The notes under the pieces were generated by a model. The model ran no database searches and had not been told where the DNA came from. It saw nothing but the letters and a program-made list of their open reading frames with translations. A DNA stretch of 64,000 nt from Diplonema japonicum (Eukaryota > Euglenozoa > Diplonemea > Diplonemida > Diplonemidae): NCBI GenBank assembly GCA_964019335.1, contig OZ025657.1:124001-188000 (forward strand), in the 5' to 3' direction. The position numbers and the translations under genes are program-made. Below, piece after piece: positions 1 to 10,404 of the stretch (positions are counted from its first letter, which is position 1; each line of letters opens with the position of its first letter).

Positions 1-791
1 TGGCCAGCCAGAGGGGAAGGCAGGGTCAGGGCCACCAGCATCCCCGTTCCCGCGTCGAATTTCACGAGAGCCCCCATGTGGCTGTCCGTCACCCCGTAGA
101 TGTGGCCCTTCCAGTAGATCCCCTGGAACACGGTAAAGCTACCGATGTCGAAGTGGGGGAAGCTGCGCTCCACCTCAGGCGTCGCGGGGTCCGACACGTC
201 GATCACAACGATGCTGTGCCGAGACATCGTGGCGTACACCTTCCCGTTGAACCACACAGAGCTCGTGTGCGTGTCCATCCCGGGGATCTTCAAGTGCCCC
301 ACCTCCATCAGCGTGCTCTTCCTCAACACGATGAACCAAGTTACAGGGTCAAAAAACCCCCCATCCTCGTGGCAGGTCAGGTAAATGTGGTCGGGCGACT
401 GCTCCAGGAACCTCCCCCCGCGGGTCTTCGTGCAGCCCCTAGGGTAGTTGTAGGTCTTCACGAGAACAGGTGCTTTGGGGTCACTGAGGTCGTAAGACCT
501 GATCTTCGTCGAGAAGGCGATGTACAGCATCCCCTTTCCGTCCGTCAGAAGACTCCTCCCGTCCAGCGGGTCCATCCTCCCCACCTCTTGAGGGTCTGCT
601 TTGTCGCTCACCCTGTGGATGTGAACCTTGTCCTCATCCTTCAGCAGATAAGTGTAGTCCCCCTCCTTCGCCATGTCGTACACGTTCCCAGGGACAGCGA
701 GGGAGGCGATCAGCTTAATCTCATCAGAGCCCAGGTGAGAGGCCACGGCACAGCCGAGCACCGCAACAAGCAGCAGAACTGGTTTCGTCAT
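1..791 (-). CDS. Secreted LVIVD-type beta-propeller protein, 3' part cut by window edge
   Basis: The frame opens at the ATG at 791 and runs without a stop to the left edge, so about 263 N-terminal residues are visible and the C-terminus is missing. Residues 1-18 (MTKPVLLLVAVLGCAVASHL) form a typical signal peptide. The rest shows repeated blocks of about 45 residues with the pattern YDLSDPKAPV and VIDVSDPATPEVE, the hallmark of LVIVD repeats, which build beta-propellers in secreted or surface proteins. No intron is needed in the visible part. Substrate or partner cannot be told from sequence. It is the last visible gene in the array, 508 bp downstream of the dioxygenase-like gene. I am confident of coding and secretion, moderately of the family. 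Confidence 0.8.
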   Translation of the reverse strand, partial: MTKPVLLLVAVLGCAVASHLGSDEIKLIASLAVPGNVYDMAKEGDYTYLLKDEDKVHIHRVSDKADPQEVGRMDPLDGRSLLTDGKGMLYIAFSTKIRSYDLSDPKAPVLVKTYNYPRGCTKTRGGRFLEQSPDHIYLTCHEDGGFFDPVTWFIVLRKSTLMEVGHLKIPGMDTHTSSVWFNGKVYATMSRHSIVVIDVSDPATPEVERSFPHFDIGSFTVFQGIYWKGHIYGVTDSHMGALVKFDAGTGMLVALTLPSPLAG

Positions 792-1299
792 GGCGGTGTA
801 ATAGAGAATACTCTCAAACCTGGAGACACTTATGACTTCAGTTGGCATTGTGAAAGTAATTCTTTTAAAATAAAGGGGAACTAGATACGAAGAAATAACA
901 GGAGGGAAGTGACAAGTTCAAGTTGTCGCATTATTTTTACGGTTCATCGCATTCATAGGGCGTTCGGAAGTTAGAAGGCAAATGTGCACACGAATCCTTG
1001 TTGCTATTTGGGGAAATAAGCAAGACAATCGTATTTGTGTTCGAAATTCTTTCTTTTCTTGTTCTCATCCCCGCCTCATCTTCCTTTTGTGGACCCTCTT
1101 CCCATTTTATTTTTCTTGCGTCTCACCGTTCCGTTGCAGCTTCCTTCCGTTGACTATCATCACGGGAAACTCAGGAATGTAAGAAACAAGCAAAAAATAA
1201 AAACGGATGCAGATTAGAAATAAGTCTGTACGCGTATGGGTCCTTTCAAAGAAAAGGTGGAAGAAAAGTAACAATGAGAGGGGGAGGGCTCAGGACAGC
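792..1299. other. Intergenic spacer, no gene seen
   Basis: An AT-rich spacer of 508 bp between the dioxygenase stop and the propeller start. It holds the 3' end of one transcript and the leader of the other. Short open frames on the plus strand show no family features. On the minus strand an AG in the context GTCTCCAG lies about 35 nt before the propeller ATG and could serve as a splice acceptor. Confidence 0.5.
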
Positions 1300-2097
1300 T
1301 CAAAACGAGTAGCACCGTGTTCGAAAATCGAACAATTCCTCGTCGATCTCGACCTTGCCCTGCTGCTTGCAGGAGGAGAGACCAACCGAGACAAGGAGGG
1401 GGACAAAATGATCAGCGCTGCCAGGGTGGGCAGAGAAAAAGTGAGGAGCTCGTCTGTAATTGAGAAGCATCTCCTCCCTGCGGTGGGGATCAGGTGTCGT
1501 CACTGCCTCATTCACCCACGCCCGGAACTCATCCTGCTGCGTGACTGTCATACTCCCGTGAATGTCAGACCCAGAAGCTATCAGGAGCGCGTTGTGTTGC
1601 TCAACAAGAGGTGCCAAGGCTTTTCCTAACCGCAGATGAAACTCTGCGTCCTGCTTGCCGTTCAGAGAAATCGCCAGCACAGGAATGTCCGCCTTCGGGA
1701 ACATTAACATCAAAGGTATGAAGACCCCATGGTCCAGCCCACGCTTGTCGTCATGAAGCACTTTGATGTTGTGCTTGGCAAGCAGCGGGACAGCTTGCTT
1801 CGCCACCTCAGGAGCCCCCGGTGCTGGGTACTCGTACTCATAAGCCTCCTTGGGGAACCCACCGTAGTCGAACAGGAGCTTGTGGGATTTCGCGCTGCTG
1901 ATGTACACTGTGTCCCGTTCCTGACACTCCCAGTGAGCCGTCACCACCACCAGAAGCTTCGGGTGGGTGGTTACGCACAGTTTTTGAAGCTTTTTCGTGT
2001 ACGGGGAGTTCGGCCCTGCATTGTGCCGGTCGAAGGAGGGAAGGAAGAACCCTGGCCCACCACCATGGCCAATGAACACATTCCTTGCTGATGTCAT
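1300..2097 (-). CDS. 4,5-DOPA-dioxygenase-like extradiol ring-cleavage enzyme (LigB superfamily)
   Basis: 265 residues, a normal length for the DODA/YgiD branch of LigB-type non-heme iron extradiol dioxygenases, which open catechol rings such as L-DOPA. Visible signatures are VFIGHGGGPGFF near the N-terminus (first metal His), VVTAHWE near residue 55 (second His), LDHGVFIPL (general-base region) and IASGSDIHG. I chose ATG 2097 (MTSARNVFIG) because homologues begin right there. The frame is open further upstream, but that stretch carries a CTAAC branch-like site and TTTCTTGTAG (AG at 2157-2158), so it is probably a spliced leader region or 5' UTR intron. Cytosolic, no signal peptide. The natural substrate is uncertain; class assignment is firm. 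Confidence 0.88.
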   Translation of the reverse strand: MTSARNVFIGHGGGPGFFLPSFDRHNAGPNSPYTKKLQKLCVTTHPKLLVVVTAHWECQERDTVYISSAKSHKLLFDYGGFPKEAYEYEYPAPGAPEVAKQAVPLLAKHNIKVLHDDKRGLDHGVFIPLMLMFPKADIPVLAISLNGKQDAEFHLRLGKALAPLVEQHNALLIASGSDIHGSMTVTQQDEFRAWVNEAVTTPDPHRREEMLLNYRRAPHFFSAHPGSADHFVPLLVSVGLSSCKQQGKVEIDEELFDFRTRCYSF

Positions 2098-2654
2098 CTT
2101 GTTGTAGGTGTTATCCTGTTGGAGGGTTGGGACCGATGGATATGTCCACAGAAGGCCTACAAGAAAGAAGTCATGTAAGGTTAGCACGGGCGGAGGGTTG
2201 AAGGAATGTAGAAAATTGTGACATGCACACTAACCCCTTTCTTTTTAAACTTATTTATACAACGTCATTCCTTTATCGTATAACGAAGAAGTAATAAATA
2301 AAAATAAATAAAGAGAAGGGAAAAAAAAAAAAAAAACAGAATACTTTAACAAAATAAGAAGAAGAAGAAAAAATAAACTAAAAAATCCGTTAGATTGACA
2401 GAATAAAACATTTCATTGCATCACATCCCGAAAATAAAGATTCTTAGCATAACGCTATTGCAACATTCCAGCATCGCAAACGTGATATAACAGAAAATCA
2501 AAGAAGAAAAAATTTCTTTTTTCTTTCTTTTAACATGGAATTTAATGGGGGGAAAAAAAAAGGAAAAAAAAAGAAGAAAAAAACGACCCATAAATAAATA
2601 GTTACATATCGAATAGGGTGATAAAAATAAAAACAAAAACTCGATACAATACGG
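2098..2654. other. Intergenic spacer with candidate splice acceptor
   Basis: 557 bp, strongly A/T-rich, with several A runs. On the minus strand, close to the dioxygenase ATG, a TGCTAACC branch-like sequence is followed by a pyrimidine tract and TAG (2157-2158). No coding feature is seen. Confidence 0.5.
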
Positions 2655-5600
2655 TCAGCCAGGATTGCTATCAGCCATGCCTCGTTCGCTTTGCAGGGAT
2701 TTGTTGAAGGCAACTTGCTGCTGGATCCTGCGCACCATTGGTGACATGAGGAGGGGGTTACTAGAGATGGTGAGCTCTGTGATGGCAGGCTTGTCCTGGA
2801 GGAGGGATAGGAGGGAAGCGCCTCCGGACTTTGCGATAAGGTTAGTATCCAAGTTGATGGAGGTGAGGGAATGGTGGGAACGTGCCATGTGCACCATCCA
2901 TGTGATGGCATTGTTCTCAAGCTTGTTGTCAGAAAGGTCCAAGTGGGTCACGTTCGAACACAGCGCCACCACGTCGAGAACTGCTCTGATACCCTTCTTC
3001 CCTATGTAGTTATGTGCTATGCCCACACCCGTCAGCTCCTCAGGTCTGTTCGGCAACGTTTGTAAAAACGAGGCATTAACCTTCGCCGCTGTCAGCATGC
3101 ACTGCTCCTGGTAAAAGAGCCTCGGGTTGGTCTTGGTAGATATCACCCTCAGCCCGTGTTCCTTACCAGTAGTGAGGTCCACGTCGGGTACCGTCTTCGT
3201 GTCTATCTTGACAGGGTCGCTCCCGCAGTGCGGTTCGTATACTGTTCCATCTGCCTGCGATCGGTGCAGCTTCTGCAGCGCCGACTGTGCCCTCAGTGAG
3301 ATGGACGGGTCGGAGATCTCGCCGTTAAGCTGCTGTTGGATGTCCTCCCTTGTCGACCATTCGCTCGTCATGAGCTGACGTCGTTCATCGTCCTCTTTGG
3401 CGCTTACTTCTATCTGCCCCCCCTCGTATTCTTTTGGTGCAGCTTCCACCCTTGGGGCGTCACGTGACTGTGGTGCACTACCTAGCTCCTCTGCCATCCT
3501 CAGAGAGCGACGTGGCGACCCTTCCGGCACCCGCGGTACAGGCTCGCTGGCCGTCCTCACTCGTGTAGTCGTGGTCTCCTTCGTTTTGTATCCTTGCATT
3601 TCTTTTTCCATCCGGTGCACGGCATCCTCAAGTTGCTGTACTCGTGTTCTTGCATCTGTCAGTTCTTTCTCCGCCTTGTCTGCCCTCCGTACAGCACTTT
3701 CGAGCTGCCTTTTAGAGGATTCTATTTCTCTTAACTCCTCGCCCTGCCCCTTCGGTTGTGCCTTCGTGTCGGACGAGTCCTTCTCCATCTGCCGCATGGT
3801 GCTTTCAAGCTGCTTTTCCGCTTCTGCGGCATTCTGCCTTGCCTTGGTCACCTCGGCTTCTAGCAGCTTAACCTTTTCCTCAGATCGCTTGACCTCCAAC
3901 TCGTTGTCGTCTGCACTCGCCAGAGCTTCTTCGTACTTCCTTTTCCAAATAATAGCCTCTCCTGCATCACTGCTTGACGGCTTCAATTTCTGTCTGAGGC
4001 TGCTGATCTCGGCTTCCATTGTATTTATCTTTTCGCCAGCTGCAGCAAGCTGGCCCTGTATGTCAGCCTTACGGGACCTCTCGATGGCCGCCTGTTCCTT
4101 CTCAACCTTGAGAGCCACGTTCGCACTCTCGATGCGGTCTTCCAGCTTTTTGCATCGTTCTTCGTGCTCTTTGTGTTCCCTCTCCTTCTTGTTGACAGCT
4201 TCCCGCAGCGAGGTCATCTCTGCCTCTGCAGCTGTTGCAGTTGTTTGCTCCAAGCTCCTGGACTCCTGCAGTGCACGGATGTCCTCGGAAACAGTAGCCT
4301 CGCGGATTTCTGTAGTTTGCTGAGGCAGCCTGTGACGTTGCATACCCATCTCACGAACTCTCTTCTGCAGCACTTCGTTGTCGGCGACTGCAGCCGTGTG
4401 CTCTGCCACTAAGGTGTGGAGCTCCTTCTGGAGTTTTGCCGTTCTATGGAATGTGTGTACGTGCTGCTGGGCATACTTGGCTTCCTGCTCCTCAGAAACT
4501 ACTTCCCTTCCTGCAGGCTCCTCCTTCAGCTTAGCTACCTGCTCTTTTAGCTGTTGCACTTCTTCCAATGCTCCTCGGAGGCTGCTCTCTGCCACGCTTG
4601 CCTGTTCGCGTAGCCCCTTCACCTCCACCTCATGCGACGCCCGCTGCTCTTGGAGATCCTTCTGCAGGTGACTGTCGTTCTCACTAACACTATGTTGTAT
4701 CACTCATTATGTTATTATACCTTTTGTGCTTTTCCAGCAGCTGCTGGTTCTCAAAAGCCAGTCTTTCCTTTTCCCCGTTGCTCTCGTCCCATGCTTTGCT
4801 CAGCCTGTTGACCTCTACCTGCAAAACATGCAAAAGGGCACCCTGCATACCTCAGCTGAGTCCAGCTTGCTGATTGTTGCCTTCATCTCCGCCTTTATGC
4901 GCAGCTGCTCTTCATCAGCTTTTCTGTTAGCAATTGCTTGTTCCTCAAGCACTGCACGCAGCTCCACCTGTAGCGGTACGGGTCTACATAGTGCATACCA
5001 CTTCATCTGATGTTGACTCGCCTTGCTTCTCTGTCAGCTGTGTCGTCAGACTGGTAATGGTGCTTCTGGCATCGTCCAAGTTATTGTTTTCCTTGAACAG
5101 TGTAGCAGTCAGAGCGCTGATGGTGGAGTTCAGCTGCTCGATGTGAAGGGCGGCTTCTTCTTCACATTTCAAGTGCTCGGCTTGCATGGCTTTCTGTTCC
5201 GCAGCAGCTGTGAGCCGCCGCTGTTCGGCCAGTTGTTCACTGTCGATGAGCTCTGCTTTTTTGCGGTCGCATTCCTTCTCCAGTGCGGCGACCCGCTGCT
5301 GCAGAGCTTGCTGCGCTTCGTTTGTGCTGCTAGGTGTGGGCTCCTTTTTGGGCTTTTCCAACTGAGCGATGCGGACAAGTTGAGTGGCGTTGAGTGCTGC
5401 GCTCTCGGCGTTCTTGGTCCTCAGGCTGTCGCGGTCTCGTGTTGCCTTGTCGAGCTCTTCTTTGACAGCTTGGAGTTGTTGTTTGAGGGATTCCATCTCA
5501 GGGAGGAGCACGTGGGTGTTGGGGATGCTGACGCGGACCTGTGGAGAGGAAGCGAAGAAAGATGATGAGTCGCTGGGGGCGGTGCTGTAAAGCTCGGCAT

Positions 5601-6093
5601 CGGTGGGACGCGGACCTTTTCGTTTTTCAAGGAGCATGCGGTCGAGAGAGGCGCTGAGTGCATTGTGCTTGCAGTTCCGTGCTACCTCAGAAGGCCGCAG
5701 ATTCTGTTTATTTCGTATCGATGCATCGCTGTTGTAATGGATGAGAAGCTTCACTATTTCAACATTCCCCTTCATGCAGGCAATGTGCAATGGGGTGTCA
5801 CCGTCGCTGTTCACCAGCAGTGTGGGTGCTCGCTTCCGTAGTAACATCTTGCTGATGTCAACCCGTTCTTCTTCTACTGCGACATGGAGGGCCGTCATTC
5901 CTTGGGCGTCTGCCTTTCCTAGTACATCTCTGTTCTGTTTCAAGTAGCCTGCAAGATGACTTGTGTCCCCTTCACGGATCATCATCTTTAAAGCTTTCAG
6001 CCGTTCCTCTGCTGGTTTTTTCCCTTCTGAATCCAACCCATCGAAATGATGTGCTTTGTTGGGGCCATTCGGGTGGTCCCCATTCATCCCCAA
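2655..6093 (-). CDS. Ankyrin / long coiled-coil / leucine-rich-repeat protein
   Basis: Four exons: 6093-4999, 4967-4851, 4818-4721 and 4689-2655, joined through introns of 31, 32 and 31 nt that all begin GTAT; the product is 1114 residues. Ankyrin repeats lie around residues 55-140 (MTALHVAVEEE, GDTPLHIACMKGNVEIVKLL). A very long Glu/Lys/Gln-rich coiled coil follows from about 195 to 840. The C-terminus (about 960-1100) has ribonuclease-inhibitor-type LRRs (NVTHLDLSDNKLEN, LTSINLDTNLIAKSGG, ITELTISSNPL). There is no membrane segment or enzyme motif. The arrangement suggests a cytoskeletal or flagellar scaffold, which is inference. All three introns keep the frame exactly, and the coiled-coil heptads continue across the joins, so it is one gene rather than two. 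Confidence 0.85.
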
Positions 6094-6411
6094 TCCTTTT
6101 TTGATGATTTTCTTTAATTGTAGGTAGAAAGAAAAAGATTCAGGCTTTTAAAAAGAGGGTGGGGGGGGTAAAATTTTGGATGTATGCTGTTAAAAAAAGG
6201 GGGGGGGGGACTGGCCGTTTGTTTGTACGTCAAAACCTGAAGTTTATAACATGTTGCCTACGTTCCCCTTTTGTTGAAACAAGCCAAAGACTCGTTATTG
6301 CAAATAATAATAATAAAAAAAAAAAACTCCCCCCGAGCGGCCCCCCTTTTTTTTTATAGTTGCCAATCATTCTCGGAGTTGCTTTTTTCATTGCTTTCCG
6401 AGTTTGTTCGT

Positions 6412-6448
<37 letters not shown>

Positions 6449-6671
6449 CTTTTCTTTTTTTCGCCCAAATGCTTGGGCACTCGGTTCTGAAATTGGTAAA
6501 TAACTTTTTTTATTTTTTTTTAATTTCCTGCGTCTGAAATACAGGAAGTGGAGAAAAACCTTTCAAAAAAAAAAAAAAAAAAAGAAACAGGGAGGGAAAA
6601 CCCTCCAACTCTTTTTTTTATTTTTTTTTTCTTCTCGGTGTTAATATACAGAAAAGGTTGCGAGGTAACGG

Positions 6672-6703
<32 letters not shown>

Positions 6704-6869
6704 AGCGAGAAGAAAATAAGGTTAACAAAAAAAGCAAAAGGGGGAAGAAAAAAATTACTGTGGCCATAGGGGAGGGGGGGGGGGGGGGGGGAAGTGCTAG
6801 CGGGCCCACCACCACATTAACAAAAAAAAGTCCCCTCTTTTTTTCTTTTTTCTTTTTTTTTCAAACTGC
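6094..6869. other. Homopolymer-rich spacer
   Basis: 776 bp made mostly of T, A and G runs, including a long T tract near 6418-6448, an A run near 6671-6701 and a G run near 6774-6791. All open frames here are poly-Lys, poly-Phe or poly-Gly artefacts. No gene seen. Confidence 0.6.
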
Positions 6870-6959
6870 TCAGTTGCTTCCACGTTCGTCATCCAAAGCA
6901 GTGGTCTCATCCGAGGCCATGCCCCTCGATACCGAAGAGTCACCCTTGGGACCACTATT

Positions 6960-7011
<52 letters not shown>

Positions 7012-7159
7012 GGTTCCCCCTTCCCCTATACCTGTGGCCACAGTGGGCCCCCTGCGGCACCATCGACCTGTCAACACCGTGACCTGTGGCTGTGGCCTTG
7101 TACGCTTCCTGGTGCTTGTGTGACTCCTTGTGCTCAACAGCGGTATCGCGCGACGACAT
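6870..7159 (-). CDS. Small His-rich protein, tandem copy 1
   Basis: Exons 7159-7032 and 6954-6870 are joined across a 77-nt intron (6955-7031) that starts GTATAGGGG, contains 46 consecutive A and ends CAATAG. The product is 70 residues, begins MSSRDTAVEHKESHKHQEAY, is hydrophilic and His-rich, contains AHCGHS and ends DDERGSN. No family recognised; no signal peptide or membrane segment. An identical coding sequence occurs at 7931-7656. Without splicing, the frame runs into a poly-Lys stretch, so the intron model is clearly better. The exact protein identity between copies supports a real, maintained gene, but expression is unproven. Confidence 0.62.
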
Positions 7160-7655
7160 TGTACGGCTTCTTGCTTTTTCTCTTTTTTCTTTCGTGTTCC
7201 TTTCATGCAATGCCACCCGAACCCGAACAGTTATATAAAAAAATAAAATTCAAAAAATAAAAAAGAAACATCCCAGAAACGGAGAAGAAAAAAAAAAGAC
7301 AACCCTTTGGTTAGATCAAAGACGTTCAAAAGGAGGGGGAGAAGAAGGGAGGTAAAAAAAAAAAAAAATCCTTTTTTTTTTGTTTTGCAAGGTCCTTTCT
7401 CAGACAACTTGCATTCTTTATTTTTTTATTTTTTATTTTCTTTCGTTTTCAGCGACAAGCGAACGTTTAAGAAAAAAAGGGGGAGGGTGGGACAAAGAAA
7501 ATTTACGGTATACTCTGAAAACACTAAAACCACTTGTGAGACACTGCTATTTTTTTCTCTTTTTTCTTAATATTTCACAAGCTAGCTTCTTTTTTTATAT
7601 AGGCGAAGTATTCTCTTTTTTTATTCCTCTTTTTTTTTTTTTATGTGTTTTTTGC
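7160..7655. other. Spacer between the two His-rich copies
   Basis: 496 bp of AT-rich sequence with many A and T runs. It shows no resemblance to the sequence flanking the other side of either copy, which matters because the copies themselves are identical. No gene seen. Confidence 0.5.
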
Positions 7656-7745
7656 TCAGTTGCTTCCACGTTCGTCATCCAAAGCAGTGGTCTCATCCGA
7701 GGCCATGCCCCTCGATACCGAAGAGTCACCCTTGGGACCACTATT

Positions 7746-7783
<38 letters not shown>

Positions 7784-7931
7784 GGTTCCCCCTTCCCCTA
7801 TACCTGTGGCCACAGTGGGCCCCCTGCGGCACCATCGACCTGTCAACACCGTGACCTGTGGCTGTGGCCTTGTACGCTTCCTGGTGCTTGTGTGACTCCT
7901 TGTGCTCAACAGCGGTATCGCGCGACGACAT
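7656..7931 (-). CDS. Small His-rich protein, tandem copy 2
   Basis: Exons 7931-7804 and 7740-7656, joined across a 63-nt intron (7741-7803). Exons and intron match copy 1 base for base except that the intron poly-A run has 32 instead of 46 residues. The encoded 70-residue protein is identical. Similarity to copy 1 starts at the ATG and ends a few bases past the TGA. Function unknown. Confidence 0.62.
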
Positions 7932-8354
7932 GTTGTTTATTTAAGGTTTTGCAGCTGAGAGATATAACCAAAAAAAAAAAAAAAAAAAACCATAGGAAAA
8001 TAATTTAAAAAAAAAACTTTGCAAAAAAAAAAACACCTCTTGTTACACAAGGGGAGTCTCTCAGGACACGTAGAAGAAAAAAAAAAAAGAGCATAAAAAA
8101 AGTAAAATAAAATAAAAAAAAGACCGACCGGGTTTTTTTTTCCTTTTTTACGCCACTAAGGCTGCCACGCGCAGTCACATGCACAACCTTCTCACTATGA
8201 TGGGGAGAAAAAACAAACAACCCACCAAAAAAAAAAAAAAAAAAAAAAAATGGGAAGGACGTACCATTTGTTGGGTTGAGCAAAGTGGAGCAGGAGTATC
8301 TTCAATGCCATGATTGCCTGTAGGACAGAGGGACGCCTAAGGAAACCGTCTGTG
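7932..8354. other. Spacer with short poly-A-tailed repeat
   Basis: 423 bp, AT-rich. Around 8192-8227 it contains CACTATGATGGGGA followed by CCCACCA and a long A run, a short sequence also found near 33005-33043. It probably includes the leader of His-rich copy 2 on one side and the 3' UTR of the helicase gene on the other. No coding feature seen. Confidence 0.45.
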
Positions 8355-10317
8355 CTAGTACCTCCCCTCGCTCCTTGACCTGCCTCCTTTGCCTCCCTTG
8401 GATCCCTTGCCGCCCTTGGACCCCTTACTGCCCTTCCCCTCGTCTCTTCCTCGGCTGAAGTCGCGCCCTTTCCCGCCTTTCCTGTCATCCCGCCCCCTGC
8501 TGGAGTCGCGGTGGCCCTTGCCTCCCTTCGCCTCATCTCTCCCTCTGCTGTGGTCACGTCCCTTGCCTCCCTTCTTACCGCCTTTCCCCTTACCACTTGG
8601 CCCGCGGCTTGAAGACCTTCCAGCGGACCTGGACCTGCTCCTCCCCCTGCTGGGCGGTGCCCTCTCGCTCAAGTCCAACACCCATGACGGCACCTGTGAA
8701 ATGCTGAAACCCCTCAAAGCTTCACACCTTCTTCTTCGACTCCTCGACAACGCTTACGATCGACGGCAGCGCTGCTGTTGAGTGGCCGTCGAGTAGCAGG
8801 TGGAATGTGCCACGCCTCCCGCACCTCGCAGTTCGCCCAGCCCTGTACATGTATGCACAACCCCCTATTCGTATACCTGTGCAAGAAGTCGTCCTCGTTG
8901 TTTGGCAGGCTGATGCTGACCACGTCTGTGACACCAGCGATGTCGATGCCACGCTGCGCGACGTCTGTTGCGATGAGGAGCTTGCTCTTGTTCTCCCTGA
9001 ACTTCTCGAGGTTCCTCTCACGCGCCGGCTGCGTCATGTCGCCATGCAGGACGCACGATTTGTGCTGTGACAGTGCCTTGTGCATAAAGGGCATACCTCC
9101 TGTGATAACCATGCGGCCTCGCTCTTCGTTGCAACGAATGCAAGCACTTGCCCCTCGGCGTCCTTAACGATGTCACTCAGCTTGCTGCTAATATTCCTCT
9201 GGTCGAACTTGTCGAAGCAGATGTCCAGCTCCTTCGGCATGGTACGGTCCACGCCCTGCTGCACTGTCACATATTCGTCCTGTGTTGGTGTGAAGACAAT
9301 CCAGCGTCATACATTTAGGTACCCCCCAGCGAAGTCAAGCTCCCTTTGGTCGAAGGTCGCAGAGTACATCATGGTCTGCCTCTTCTTGGGCATCTCGCTG
9401 TCCAGCACAATGGCGTCCATCTCGTTCTGGAAGCCCATGTCAAGCAGCCTGTCTGCCTCGTCGAGGACTAGGAAGTGGAGCATCGACAAGTTAAGGTTGC
9501 CTCGCTCCTTCAGGTCCTTCAACCTCCCTGGGCAGCCCACCACAAGGTCGGCTCCCTTGTTCAGCTTCCTCGTCTTGCATTGGGTCTCGAGCTCTGTGAT
9601 CTGCTTCGACTGCCCCACGCCACCGTAAGCACCGACAGTCCTGATTTTGGTGTACTCGTAAACAGTGGACGCGTGCTCAATGATCTGCAGGGCTAGCTCG
9701 CGGGTAGGGGTGATGACCAACCCCGAGGGGCACATGTGCATGCCGTACATGTCGCCGTTGGCGATGTCGCTGCATGTGATGCGGTTCCCCATGGCGATCA
9801 GGAAGCACAGCGTCTTGCCGGACCCTGTCTGGGCAACGGTGAGGATGTCATAACCCTTCAGCGCGATGGGAATGCTGATGGACTGGATGGGCGTGGGCTG
9901 CTTGTAGCCTGTCTTCTCCAGCGCATCAGCAAGGTCCCCTGGCATGTCCATGTCCTGGAAGTCTGTCGTGATGTACCTGTCGAGGAGATCGGATGGCTTT
10001 ACGCTGAGGACAGGGTTCTTCGGCGGTCGGTACCCAGAATTGTGCATCCTGCTCCTCACAAGGTCGATGTCTACGTGGTGCACGTAGTTACGATCTTCTT
10101 CGTCAGGCTGCGGGCCAAAGCCTTTTTTCTCGCCTGCCCATTCCCTTTCCCATTCCCTGCCCCTGTCCCTGTCCCACTCTCTATCCCTGTCACCTCTATC
10201 TCTGTCACTTCTCTCCCGGTCACCCCTATCTCTATCCCTGTCGCCTCTATCCCTGTCACATTTGCTATCTCTGTCACTCCAGTTCCTGCCCCTCTCGTCA
10301 TCATATCTACGCGCCAT
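8355..10317 (-). CDS. DEAD-box ATP-dependent RNA helicase with RD-rich N-terminus and RG/GK-rich tail
   Basis: Five exons: 10317-9313, 9279-9097, 9064-8877, 8842-8728 and 8693-8355, split by introns of 33, 32, 34 and 34 nt; 609 residues. Residues 1-75 are an Arg/Asp repeat like those of splicing-associated helicases. Core motifs appear in order: Q motif GYKQPTPIQ, motif I AQTGSGKT (about 165), PTRELALQ, DEAD (about 287), SAT, the helicase C domain with VLHGDMTQ, motif V ATDVAQRGID and motif VI HRAGRTARCG. The tail is rich in GKGGK and SRGRD, expected to bind RNA. Most likely a nuclear or RNP helicase. I cannot assign a subfamily: the N-terminus hints at a spliceosomal role, while the tail is like DDX21 or Vasa. 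Confidence 0.93.
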
Positions 10318-10404
10318 CTCAACTGCCTGTTGTTCTAGTTTTTTAGTTGTTTCATCAAACGAAGGACGAATAAGGGCTTTTTTTAAAAAAAACCAATTTA
10401 GATA

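Noticed and set aside
3397-4323. Long plus-strand open frame opposite the coiled-coil region
   Set aside because: It is the Ser/Leu-rich antisense shadow of a Glu/Lys-rich coiled coil; no motif of its own.
6548-6815. Lys-, Phe- and Gly-rich open frames
   Set aside because: Products of A, T and G homopolymers; same for many spacer frames elsewhere.
9034-9112. Apparent frameshift in the middle of the DEAD-box helicase
   Set aside because: Removing a 32-nt GTATGCCC...TCACAG intron (9065-9096) restores WLSQE joined to HKSCVLHGDM exactly.
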